A DNA stretch of 64,000 nt from assembly GCA_951640165.1 (NCBI GenBank), contig OX621242.1, positions 19,151,501-19,215,500 of the forward strand, given 5' to 3'. Shown in pieces: positions 49,385 to 59,089 of this stretch (the first letter of the stretch is position 1; every line of letters starts with the position of its first letter). This DNA comes from Pseudoips prasinana (Eukaryota; Arthropoda; Insecta; Lepidoptera; Nolidae). The notes below the pieces were generated by a model. The model was not told the DNA's origin. It made no database searches and was given only the letters and a program-made list of their open reading frames with translations. The translations under genes and the position numbers were made by a program.

Positions 49385-49620
49385 TATTATTAATATCATC
49401 ATATCAGTTGAACGACGACGTTCACTACTAGAACCAAGCTTGGTTGGATATACCATAATCACCATGCTTGGCAGACGGGTTGGCTATCGCAGTATAATTG
49501 TCATATTTTACAGACGCTGCTACACGTTCTTTGAAGATATTGGCTCGGGTCGACTTCTAATAATATTCGTATTAGTACCACTTACACCTTTGAGGTTTAC
49601 GTGTGTCACTCTTCGATGAT
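49385..49620 (-). mobile_element. RTE-derived SINE, diverged copy
   Basis: Minus-strand relative of 30145-30395: an ATCATCATATCAGTT tail end, then ATAATCACCATGCTTGGCAG, GGGTTGGCTATCGCAGTATA and CTCGGGTCGACTTCTAATA. Several gaps and substitutions show it is old. Confidence 0.65.
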
Positions 49621-49739
49621 CATTCTTCGGTTTGTTAAACAAAAACAAATACCTTTATACAGCATATTTTGTTTTTTTACTATCATAATAAAGACCGATA
49701 CAAAGATCTTACTATGGATATAGACAACAGATAAAAATA

Positions 49740-49936
49740 CCTATCCTACTAATATTATAAAGGCGAATGTTTGTGAGTGACGACCGTGTGAGTGTGTATG
49801 TTTGTTACTTCTTCACGTATAAACAGCTGGATCGATTTTAATAAAATTTGGTATGTAGATAGCTGACACCCTGGATTAACACATAGGCTATAATATATAA
49901 AGTTTAACGCGGCTAAAACCGCGGGGCACAGCTAGT
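49740..49936 (-). repeat. ACTAGCTGTGCCCC repeat, minus copy
   Basis: Ends CCGCGGGGCACAGCTAGTTG; the reverse complement matches the start at 1577. The left part includes TATTATAAAGGCGAATGTTT, shared with the copies at 50070 and 51300 (inverted). Confidence 0.6.
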
Positions 49937-50069
49937 TGTAAATATATACATACAATACACAGAAAACACCCGGATAAAGACAAATAAGCCATCCAACCCA
50001 CAACCTTGCCATCAGAAGGCAAGAAAGCACTACCAATTGAGTTGCAGCGGTAATCAATTGTGAGCTCAA

Positions 50070-50244
50070 CACATTAATATTATAAAGGCGAAAGTTTGTG
50101 AATGTGTCAGTGTGAATGTTTTTTACGTCTTCACGTCTAAACGGCTGGGGCGATTTTAATAAAACTTGGTGTGGAGTTATGGATTAACATATATGCGACA
50201 ATTTATAATGTTTAATGCGGGTAAAACTGCGGAGCACAGCTAGT
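50070..50244 (-). repeat. ACTAGCTGTGCCCC repeat, second minus copy
   Basis: TATTATAAAGGCGAAAGTTT to GCGGAGCACAGCTAGTG. Same orientation and 130 bp away from the copy at 49740-49936. Confidence 0.6.
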
Positions 50245-51160
50245 GTATTGTAATCTGGGTATTTATGTTGTTTGAGTAAAAATTATGTCTTCTATGCCAA
50301 CTATCTGCGCCAAGGAAGTTGCAGACACAACTATTTATAATAAATTCCTAAGCCCACCACAGACTTTGCCCGAGTTGCGTACCCTGAACCTTACTGCAAA
50401 TCTGCGGACTGAATATTATATGATGCGGTATTATCCAATTTGGCGCTCCGCTTTCTTGTTATCTAATTTCCTTTACAAAATTATGAAATTATTGTAATAA
50501 TTAAAACTGAAACAAGTTCTCACTTTGATTAAAATTTAACCATTACTGTCAATTTGCATGCCTTCGTTTTTAGGGAGAATACAGCGTACAAGTAAGTTTA
50601 ATCCGTACCATCCTCTGTAAAACCTGTATTGAGCAAAGAAAATAGAATTGAATTGCATTGTTGGAGTTAAGTCAGCCTCATTTGACAGATATTTATGAAG
50701 CAACGGTAGCGACCATTAGAGAATATAAATAATAGTTAAACGAACAGAAAGTACATCATTTCTATGGGTGATTAAGTACAAAAGAACCAGAAACCGTTAA
50801 CCTTGATGTAAAGAACCACCTCAGAAAATAAATATGATAGCTAAAAGTGTACTCGAGAAGAATTTCAACTTCAAGAAAAGTTCCCTTTTCGACTAAACCG
50901 TTGCTCAACGACCCGTATAATTTCAGTTACCTAGCTACGATAACGCAGAGATCCTTTGATTTCTTTTCGCGTGAACGACCTGCAGAGAATTTTCACCCGC
51001 AGAATCGTTTGGGAAAAACCTTAAAAGTCACGAGATATGGCTACTTATTTTAAACCTCTGAATTACCAGAAATCACTGAATTATCCACCATCCGGAAAAT
51101 TGATTCTCTTAATAGTTGCTAAAACTATTATGTACGTAAACATTTGGAGGATGATAACTA
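50245..51160. other. No gene seen
   Basis: AT-rich. The short frames (50285-50497, 50847-51053) have no recognisable motif. Confidence 0.4.
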
Positions 51161-51167
51161 TATATAT

Positions 51168-51330
51168 ACTAGCTGTGCTTCGCGGTTTTACCGACGTTAA
51201 ACTTTGTAACTGTGTGCCTATGTGGTACTCGTATATATAAACTATATTATCACATTCTGTAGTTTTTGCGTGAAAGAGTAACAAACATACACACTCACAA
51301 ACTTTCGCCTTTATGATATTAGTTGGTAGA
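51168..51330 (+). repeat. ACTAGCTGTGCTTCG repeat, plus copy
   Basis: Starts ACTAGCTGTGCTTCGCGGTT and ends ACTTTCGCCTTTATGATATT, the inverse order of the minus copies at 49740 and 50070. A TA repeat lies directly before it. Confidence 0.6.
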
Positions 51331-52150
51331 TGACGTTCACAGTTACCTTAGTTGGGAGGCTCTCACTGCTTCACCGGATAATAGAGGTAAGCGTGGTCTC
51401 CAGCCGTCTAGCAATATAAAAGTACAAAGTACTCGACTGTCCTGAACTCTTGTCATCTATCAGGTTTAACACTCAAAAAACTCGTACCAGGAACACTACA
51501 TTATTTTCCGTACCTTATCACCGCACAAACTATGGTAGCCACTCAACTATGTCACGATTGCTTCGTACATATAATGTTAAATTTAGTTACATTGATATTT
51601 TCTTATTGTCTAAAAATAATTTTAAAAACAAGATTGTTCATGAGCTCGTCAAAAGTCTAATTAGAACAAGTGTCACTTAAACTACCTAACTTTTAAGTCT
51701 AGTTATAATTAAATCTAAGGTTGTGTCCATGTTGCATTGTCGTGGAACTCTGTAATAGGCTAAGTGTTCTTGTATCGTAAAAAACAATTAATGTATTCTG
51801 TTAAAATAGCTGTAGAGTTTCCTTAATTAAATAAATAAATAAATAAATAAATACCAGCGCCGGAGGGTGCCCCATTTGGGTTTCGAACCACGACTCTAGT
51901 TCCTAGAGTATTCTATAGTTTATATGTATTTCCATTTGATACTGAGGCGCATATCTATTAATTATTACTAATTGAAAATAAATAATTTGATTTCATGAAG
52001 ATTTGTGCTAACCAAGAACTGCAGTACTTAATTAGCGCAAAAATATTTTTAAACCATGCGTTGATTTATAAAACTAAAATACTAATACAATCCCAAATCT
52101 CTGAAATCACTTAACATTATCCAAAACTACAGGTTTAAATTATAATTTTA
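51331..52150. other. Mostly featureless, with an AAAT microsatellite
   Basis: An (AAAT)n run at 51827-51853 is followed by a GC-richer, tRNA-like fragment (GGGTTTCGAACCACGACTCT, about 51880-51900) that may be a SINE remnant. Otherwise nothing recognised. Confidence 0.4.
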
Positions 52151-54075
52151 ATAAATCATATTCACTTAGTCGCGTGCGGGTGCGGGAGTGCAGATCTGCA
52201 TCATCGTGCAGATGTAGCTGCAGTATAGTCATGCGGTTGCCTAGAGGCACCTTTTCACGGCACCTAGCGGTGGTGATAGTATATAGCAGAGCATTGATTT
52301 TTATAAAAAAATGGATATTCATTTAGAACTCATTCAGAAACCTGCAGTTTCTTCTTCTTCAGTTTCGACTTTCAATTTCGAATATAAATCGATCGACATT
52401 GATATCCATTTGGAAATTTTCGCCGAGTAGACATATTATGGCGATTGGCCCTGTGAAAATCACGCACGAAATTGCAGAACCTGGTATGCCATATCTTGCG
52501 TCTTGCCCCACACCCACGCGCGGGGATGCGTGTTACTCTGCATGTAGGTGCGTTATCTGCAACACTGCGCGTGAATGCGTTTTCTGTGTGTTGCACTATG
52601 CGTGTTTTCTATACAAATGCCTTATAGATCTATATAGATTTTTATCGTTTGTAACATGCTTTTATAAGGTGGGATCATACAAATATAAAGAGTTTTTAAG
52701 TGTTTATGGACTATTATACTGGCAGCATCTATAGCTAGGATGTGGCAGGTGTACGATGAGGTCGTCAACCGCAATACCATTACCAACCCCTTAATTTAGT
52801 GAAAATGTGTCTCTACTTTACCATTATCATGGTTTTGTATTGTATTCATATTGTTGGTCGACCGTATCACACCATAATAGCATAAAATGTTAGAATAATT
52901 GAACAGACGCGAGTTTGACAACAGTTGCTTAACTTTCCAACTTGATATTGAGTTTTAAAGTTGTATAAAGGCGTATGCACAAGTTATAACGTAAATAGAA
53001 ACTAAGTTTCGCTTTAACTTTTATCTGGTGCTGATCAGCTAGAAGTTTGTAATAACTTTGAATATGTGAGAAAATATTATTCATACTTATCCATTTATCA
53101 TAAGCATGTAGGGGAGTTTCACATTTGTGACAGCGTATAGATAAAGATTGTCACGTCGCACACAAGTAAGAGGCGCCTCACAAAATTAAATAGTGATGAC
53201 TGACTAAACTTATTTTATTTTTATTCATGAGCGATGGCAGGTGAATTGAATTCATTACGCACTGTACAATCCTAACAATTCTATGCGCTTATATTAATCT
53301 TATTAAGTAATCACGTACTCAACATGGGAACTATGTACACGTTGTATTGTTTTCCCAAACGTTCTAGAATAAACAAAAATAAAGAAATCTTATATTTTAG
53401 TACATTCTTCAAAGCATTCCATATTCCTGATATTTCTATGAATTAATTGGATCAAACTGATTCAGAAAGAAAAATATTGATAGAATGGACTTATATTTTT
53501 CAGGATTCTGCACAATCTCTATTCTTCATTTTCTTACCAATACTCTATGTCACGCCAAACAGAGCTACAGGTAATACGATAATCGGTTTTACGGTTATAT
53601 TTGAAATTAATTGAGATACGCGTATGCTCTTATCCTTCCATAACGTTGTAACGTGTTCAAGCAAATTTTGGGGTTCATCTGGATAGCTACACTCAAATGT
53701 AAGTCTTTTGCAAAATAAAGATACCTCTTAATAGTTGTTTATTTACAAATTATTATATGATAAGTATTTCCGCAAAGATACCCTCGACTGTATTCCACTC
53801 TTGAATTTGGCAGTTCGGGGTTGTAGTGATATGTCACAAAAAATGAGGGTATCAGTATCGAAAACAGGTGAAATGAGCGTCTATCCTCGAGATAGATGTA
53901 TTTTCATACATTATTAAGTTTCTTGCACTTGCCCGCTTTTTATATGCTTCATTCACTCTAATAATGTATGTACATGACTAAACTATTAGATACAACCATT
54001 ATTTTGAGGCAAATTCATCGATTTTCTATGTAACAAACTATATTATCTTATATTTCCTAGTGTTTAAATGTTAAT
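52151..54075. other. About 1.9 kb without a supported gene
   Basis: The stretch 52165-52300 and 52430-52600 is richer in CpG-containing words (GCGTGCGGGTGCGGG, ACCCACGCGCGGGGATGCG) than its surroundings. The frames there (52399-52734 plus, 52372-52596 minus) overlap on opposite strands and show no domain. Probably decayed repeats. Confidence 0.35.
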
Positions 54076-54171
54076 GCTGTGCGGTGACGTCGGCGAAGAA
54101 TATCATCACCCCATCTCATCCCGTGGGGGGCGTAGAAATTATCCCGAGGGAATACCTACCAGAGAATGGGC

Positions 54172-54984
54172 AGACTGCCTGAAGTAATCGGAAAACTAAA
54201 TCAGGATTTAGACCTGATAAAAAATTGGTCTGATAACTTCGGGCTTACTGTTAATCCCTTAAAATGTCAAGCAATGATTGTCGGTAGTTCTCGCATGATG
54301 AGCAGATTTGATGTTGAAGACCTACCGCTTATATCATTTAATAATTCTGCTATACCAATTAACCAAAGTGTTAAAAACCTAGGTCTCCACATTGATTCAA
54401 CAATGAGCTGGCAGAACCAAATAACTAGTGTTTGCCAGAGGGTCACAAATACTTTACGGTCACTCTATCGTCTTAGACACTTTCTCCCATCTGGGACAAA
54501 GGTGTTGCTCGTGCAGGCCTTAATATTCCCTATCATCGACTATGGTGATGTGTGCTACTTTGACCTGAATGCAGACCATCTTAATAAACTTGACCGACTT
54601 CTAAATAACTGCATTCGATTCATTTTCAATCTCCGAAAATACGATCATGTGTCTAATTATCGCTCTCAACTTAAGTGGTTGCCTATTCGGCAGCGTAGGT
54701 CTCTGAGAGCGTTAACTACTCTTTACTCTTTACTTGATTCTCCCTCTTCTCCCTCGTATCTAACTTCAAAATTTCACTATCTACATAGCAACCACAGTAA
54801 ATTTCTTCGTTCTTCTGATAATAGACTTCTTCAGTGCCCATCTCATCATTCTAATTTCATTCACTCTTCTTTCGTCGTACAATCGATTCTTCTATGGAAC
54901 TCCCTTCCACCGGAAATCAGGATGGCAAAGAGTCGTTACTCTTTTAAAATGAAAACTCGCGCATATCTGTTAAAGAAAATCTAA
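54172..54984 (+). pseudogene. LINE ORF2 C-terminal part
   Basis: Open to a TAA at 54984, beginning around LPEVIGKLNQDLDLIKNWSD. It includes FGLTVNPLKCQAMIVGSSR, YDHVSNYRSQLKWLPIRQ, LLWNSLPPEIRMAK and a normal C-terminus. No endonuclease or YADD. The apparent ATG at 54166 belongs to the host SINE. Confidence 0.8.
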
Positions 54985-55016
54985 TATCATATTACAGTTG
55001 TATTATTTATTATATA

Positions 55017-55017
<1 letters not shown>

Positions 55018-55075
<58 letters not shown>
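55018..55075. repeat. (TA)n tract, about 56 bp
   Basis: The longest alternating TA run in the window, in the LINE 3' UTR. Confidence 0.95.
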
Positions 55076-55077
<2 letters not shown>

Positions 55078-55393
55078 ATGTATCTGTGTAATTTATGTAC
55101 CTTCTATATCTTCTCATCTACAATATTTTGATACTTTAGTGCACCTACCATGTTTTCTCTGCATCACCCCAAGGTTGACTGGAAGAGAATGCCTTTGGCA
55201 TTAAGTCCGCCTCTGTACAATTCTGTGCAAGAAGTTTTTAAATAAATAAATAAATAAATACATCAGGGTTTTCTGTGAACTACATACAACTGCAATCGCC
55301 AACCCGTCTGCCAAGCGTGGCGATTATGGCATACCCCACATTATTTGGGGAGGCTTTTGTCCGGCAGTGGACGTAATTTGGCTGACATGATGA

Positions 55394-55680
55394 AATGTTA
55401 ACAGAGTTAAATGGACTCCAGTTAATCTAATTTCCCTCAGTATTTACAAAATGCAGAGTGGATTTGACTTTACTCTGTTGGATGTGAGTAAACGCAATCA
55501 AACCGAATGTAGGTTACCTACACCTAGTTCCATTTATTTTTGTACGAAGGCTAATAATATAAATGATCGTTGAGGTTCCACACTTAGTGTGAACATTTTG
55601 CAAATAGGTGACAGCGTAAGCAGTCTAATTTCTGAACGTTTCCGCGTTTTCGTCAACACGTTAAGTATTTAGTCCTAGGC
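55394..55680. other. No feature seen
   Basis: AT-rich sequence between elements. Confidence 0.4.
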
Positions 55681-55951
55681 GGCTACCGGCTAAGTCGCCG
55701 AACATCGGGATAGTGATCGGCGTTCAAATAAATAAAGGTTAAAAATGATTTAATCCATGGTTAAATCAGCTTCGAGCATCGTTGAAAATCGATTCCGGAC
55801 CATTTATGACGCCACATGTGCTCATGGAAGCCGATTTAATGATTGATTAAGTCATTTCTAACCTTTATTTATTTGGACGCCGATCACTATCTCGATCACA
55901 GATATCTAAAATGCTCTGAGATCCCGATGTTCGGCAACTTAGCCGGTAGCC
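55681..55951. mobile_element. Foldback MITE with long TIRs
   Basis: GGCTACCGGCTAAGTCGCCG at the left matches the inverse of CGGCAACTTAGCCGGTAGCC at the right. Pairing resumes inward (TAGTGATCGGCGT; CAAATAAATAAAGGTTA with TAACCTTTATTTATTTG; then the GATTTAATC region). Almost the whole 271 bp can fold into one hairpin. Non-coding; no transposase. The open frame 55843-56079 is incidental. Confidence 0.8.
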
Positions 55952-56107
55952 CTCCTGGTTATATATCAAAAGACGACGAAGACAACAGGACAAAGGCTTC
56001 TCCCAAAGATCTGCTCAAATGGATGTGGTGGTATATACTCGTTAAAAACAATTATAAGGCCCATTGGAAAGCCAAGTGACCAAATGAAAAACTCAAGCAA
56101 TCGAAAA

Positions 56108-56190
56108 GCAAAAATTAAAAATATCACACAATTTGCATGGGTAATCCACGAGGTTACCCATGCAAATTGTGTGGTATTTTAAATTTTTAT
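56108..56190. repeat. Near-perfect 20-bp-arm hairpin
   Basis: Positions 56125-56144 (CACACAATTTGCATGGGTAA) pair perfectly with 56154-56173 around a 9-base loop; weaker pairing continues into AT-rich flanks. Probably a small palindromic MITE. Confidence 0.8.
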
Positions 56191-56232
56191 TTCAAGGGCA
56201 GCCTATTGGTACAAGCATCAGTATCAGTACTA

Positions 56233-56345
56233 GCCGACTTGCCCGTTGGTCTAGACTTAGTGGTTAGTGACCCAGACTGATAAGCTAGAAGTCGTTGGTC
56301 TGATTACCAGTAATCCCCACCTTAGACAAATCTTTGAAAAGACAT
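56233..56345 (+). mobile_element. Possible tRNA-type SINE head
   Basis: CCCGTTGGTCTAGACTTAGT, then GTTGGTCTGATTACCAG at the B-box place and AGACAAATCTTTGA, resembling the SINE at 14930. Diverged. Confidence 0.4.
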
Positions 56346-56364
56346 TTTTTTCCTAAGGTACAGG

Positions 56365-56565
56365 GGCTCTACCGGCTAAGTCACCAAACATCGATTTCTT
56401 AAATGGCGTTCAAATAAATAAAGGTTAAAAATGATTTAATCAATCGTTAAATCGGCTTCCATGAGCACATGTGACGTCCTAAATGGTCCGGAATCGATTT
56501 TCAACGTTGAAGCTTATTTAACGATTGATTAAGTAATTTTTAACCTTTATTTATTTGAGCGGGCC
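56365..56565. mobile_element. Second copy of the foldback MITE, truncated
   Basis: CTACCGGCTAAGTCACCAAA at the left and TAACCTTTATTTATTTGAGC at the right match the element at 55681-55951. The right outer TIR is missing. The inner orientation is reversed relative to the first copy: ATGAGCACATGTGACG here, CACATGTGCTCATGG there. Confidence 0.7.
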
Positions 56566-57170
56566 AGAAGTGATTTAGGATATTTTTGTATAATGGAAAG
56601 CTTCACAGTAGCAGCCCGAAGTCTGGGAGTTGGGGGTACTATATCCCCGTGCCTCGGAGAGCACATAAAGGCGTCGGTCCTGTACCTAACCTCTTTCTGG
56701 TCGTGTCACTAGTCGTCCCATCGGATCATGAGAGTGATAGAATAGAAAGTGCTCCTGTGTTTGCGCACACACTTGTGCACTATAATATGTCCCGCGTAGA
56801 TGGCTAGTCTTCATGGAGACTGCCCGCGTACGAAATTCGGCTAGAAATACGTTATTATTATTATTATTCCAAGTTTTGGAAATAAGCAATGGTATATTTC
56901 CAAAACTTAAATACGATTTCATACTTTTGAAGCCTTTGCATACTTTTGTACCGCCCAAACCGAATGCTAGAATTTCATATGTTTGGAAAATGGAAAACTG
57001 AAAACTTGTACAATATCTGAATTTTCTTGGCGAAGCCCCAAATAGAGCTCCAACTGGATCCTATTTCCAAACTATTAAGAGAAACAACACTTATGTTATT
57101 TATATTACATGTACCAACTTATTTGTTAATGGCTCGAGACGGACAATAAATGCAGACATTACTTTATCTT
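56566..57170. other. No gene seen
   Basis: Mixed-composition sequence with a short (ATT)n run near 56852. The frames at 56586-56807 and 56813-57001 have no recognisable motif. Confidence 0.35.
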
Positions 57171-57171
57171 T

Positions 57172-57410
57172 TTTTTTTATTAAGGCAGGGGGAATGTCTA
57201 CGCATGCCACCCGCAAAAAGTGTCTGCGAGCGGGTATGTCGGACTCGCACCGACTAAACCTACCTGCCGTGGACTTCTCTTGGCGCCTGATGGGAGGAGC
57301 CCCGGAAACGCGGGTATGCTGCTCCGGTGCTCCCCTTTTGCGCCATGTCCCAGATGGTCGGGACACGCACCCTGGGAGGAAGGGCTTGGGATTGCCCTCC
57401 CGTAATATTA
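57172..57410 (-). mobile_element. Poly-A retroposon 3' end, GC-rich
   Basis: On the minus strand the sequence ends GACATTCCCCCTGCCTTAAT followed by a poly-A run (poly-T at about 57171-57179 on the plus strand). A related copy lies on the plus strand at 63650-63880. GC-rich 3' UTRs of this kind occur in R1-clade LINEs, but no coding part is present, so the clade is tentative. Confidence 0.55.
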
Positions 57411-57489
57411 GTTTATCCTGTAATTAATATTTGAATGTGAACTTTAAAAAAATGCTGTATTGTTTAAATAAATTACAACGTTTTACTAC

Positions 57490-57812
57490 AATTTTTTATC
57501 GGGACTAGTCCTTCCCTCTTACCCACCACTGCAACTACTGTAAGCCAGGATCAACAGGCACACAATGAAATTACATTTAGCGGTGAGGCTCAGACATGCC
57601 CCGGAGAATCGCTTTAACAGTCTTGGATCCCGCAAAGAATTTAATCAGAAAGAAAAAAGGAGGAGTTAGAAAATTAATAGTTCCACTTCCCTCCAGAGCA
57701 AAGTGGGAGACAGAATGCTGTAAAGAGGCAATAACCTCATAAAACGAGAAAATTGCAACTAGAGAAGCCAGCTGCAAAAGCACCGAGGATCAATTTAAGG
57801 GTCCTTAGTAAT
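57490..57812 (-). mobile_element. R1-like LINE 3' UTR, left part
   Basis: The reverse complement matches the 3' UTR of 18767-19171 (TGTAAGCCAGGATCAACAG, AGCGGTGAGGCTCAG, CTTCCCTCCAGAGCAAAG). The continuation of the same element is at 62740-62960, beyond the Dong element and another retroposon. Confidence 0.75.
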
Positions 57813-57828
57813 ATAATAATAATAATAA

Positions 57829-57920
57829 CCCCCCTACGGGACCACCTTGACGTGGTGGGGGGGCTTAGGGAAAGGCATGAACTATTTATTGAACATAACA
57901 CCTTTATCATACCCTGTTTA
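57829..57920 (+). ncRNA. Structured 5' end, possible HDV-like ribozyme
   Basis: CCCCCC (57829-57834) can pair with GGGGGG after a hairpin ACCAC-CTTGAC-GTGGT, and ACGGG just before the hairpin could pair with CCTGT at 57913-57917. That is the P1-P2-P3 order of HDV-like ribozymes, which R2/R4-type LINEs use to free their 5' ends. The fold is done by eye; the catalytic cytosine was not identified. Confidence 0.35.
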
Positions 57921-58011
57921 CGGATAAACAGGAGGTACTAATAGCAGTCATTAAAATCTTGGCTCAACCCTTTCCTAACTAACGGTCCCAGACTAAATTT
58001 CTGTAGTAGGT

Positions 58012-59016
58012 ATGAAAAAGGTACGCTTAAACACTAGACTACCCCAGGCGGGTACCAGTGCTAACTCCACTGGAGAATCCCGCCCTGAGCCTAGCTCGGG
58101 CTGCCCTTCGTATTCTGGGGGGGGCAACGTATCTCAACTACAGACAGAGCTTAACGACGAAAATAGAAGAAGGTATAATTTACGATCACGACCGAAGGCC
58201 AAACGAATTGAAAAAAATGGCGAAGTCCCAATAAGTCGGCAGGAAACTATTCCTGAAGACGGTAATAGCATAATAGTTAGTAGAGATACTATACATTCTA
58301 AAAGCAATGATTATCTTTCGGATGAAGGTGCTTCATCTCTTGTTTCATCCATTCCGTCAACACGTCCCTCTTATATGACAAGGAAAGTATTTTCTTCATC
58401 TTGTTCTACAATCAGCAGCATTATGACCAAAAGTGTTGTACAGGAGGAATGCTTAGACGTTCCAGAACCTGTACCCACCTTGGTGACTAATAAGCGTAGA
58501 AAATGGAGCCCCGAAATTAATGAATTTATTCTACGCACTTACCTTCAATTGACTTATTTGGATACCGACAGAATAGGCTACTTGGAACCACTTCATTCCA
58601 AATTTATTGAAAAATTTCCCAGCATAGATGTTTCCCGTCAAAGATTAGGAGTCCAACGTAGGGCTATAATTAATAACAAACTATTACCACAGACCAAAAT
58701 AGATCAAATTTATGAAGAAATACGAAAAGAACTTACTTCTAGACAAACCGAGTCTAATTCAGAATTATCCATTTCTACACACTCCCAACAAACACAACAT
58801 ATAAATAGAGAACAAACTCAAGGTACGCGATTGCGATGGAGCCGGGCAATGAATATTTATATTATGACATCATACTACAAAATTACTAAACTAGAGACTG
58901 ACTTCACAACATACAGGAAAAAGTTACATGAACTGTTTATGGAACAATACCCACATATGAATGTGTCTGAGCAAAGGGTTTCTGATCAAAGACGAGTTAT
59001 TGTCCAAAATAGATAG
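58012..59016 (+). pseudogene. Dong/R4 ORF, N-terminal part with two Myb-like repeats
   Basis: About 334 codons from ATG 58012. Two similar helical repeats of about 60 residues start at RRKWSPEINEFILRTYLQL and RLRWSRAMNIYIMTSYYKI and end at SRQRLGVQRRAII and SEQRVSDQRRVIV. They resemble Myb/SANT-type DNA-binding folds, probably for target recognition. A TAG at 59014 is followed by a change to the next frame between about 59020 and 59090. No zinc finger was seen. Confidence 0.7.
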
Positions 59017-59089
59017 CTATCTGAAGACACGTTAAACAGAATTAAAGCACAAGTTAGAGCAGAAATTATAATAGCCGACGCAATCCAAT

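Larger units (their letters stand above)
54172..55262 (+). mobile_element. CR1-like LINE, 5'-truncated
   Basis: Starts inside ORF2 downstream of the reverse transcriptase active site, carries a long (TA)n run in the 3' UTR, and ends in an AAATAAAT-type tail at 55237-55262. It is related to, but clearly diverged from, the 43835-48520 family. No clear target duplication. Confidence 0.8.
54076..55393 (+). mobile_element. RTE-derived SINE split by a CR1-like LINE fragment
   Basis: The head at 54076-54171 (GTGCGGTGACGTCGGCGAAG, CATCTCATCCCGTGGGGGGC, ACCAGAGAATGGGCAG) and the rest at 55263-55393 (ATCGCCAACCCGTCTGCCAA, GGGGAGGCTTTTGTCC, ATGATG) together make one short element like 30145-30395. The LINE piece between them is a later insertion. 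Confidence 0.75.

Noticed and set aside
52372..52734. Cys-rich ORFs on both strands
   Set aside because: Opposite-strand overlap in a CpG-rich decayed stretch; no zinc-finger spacing that I can defend.
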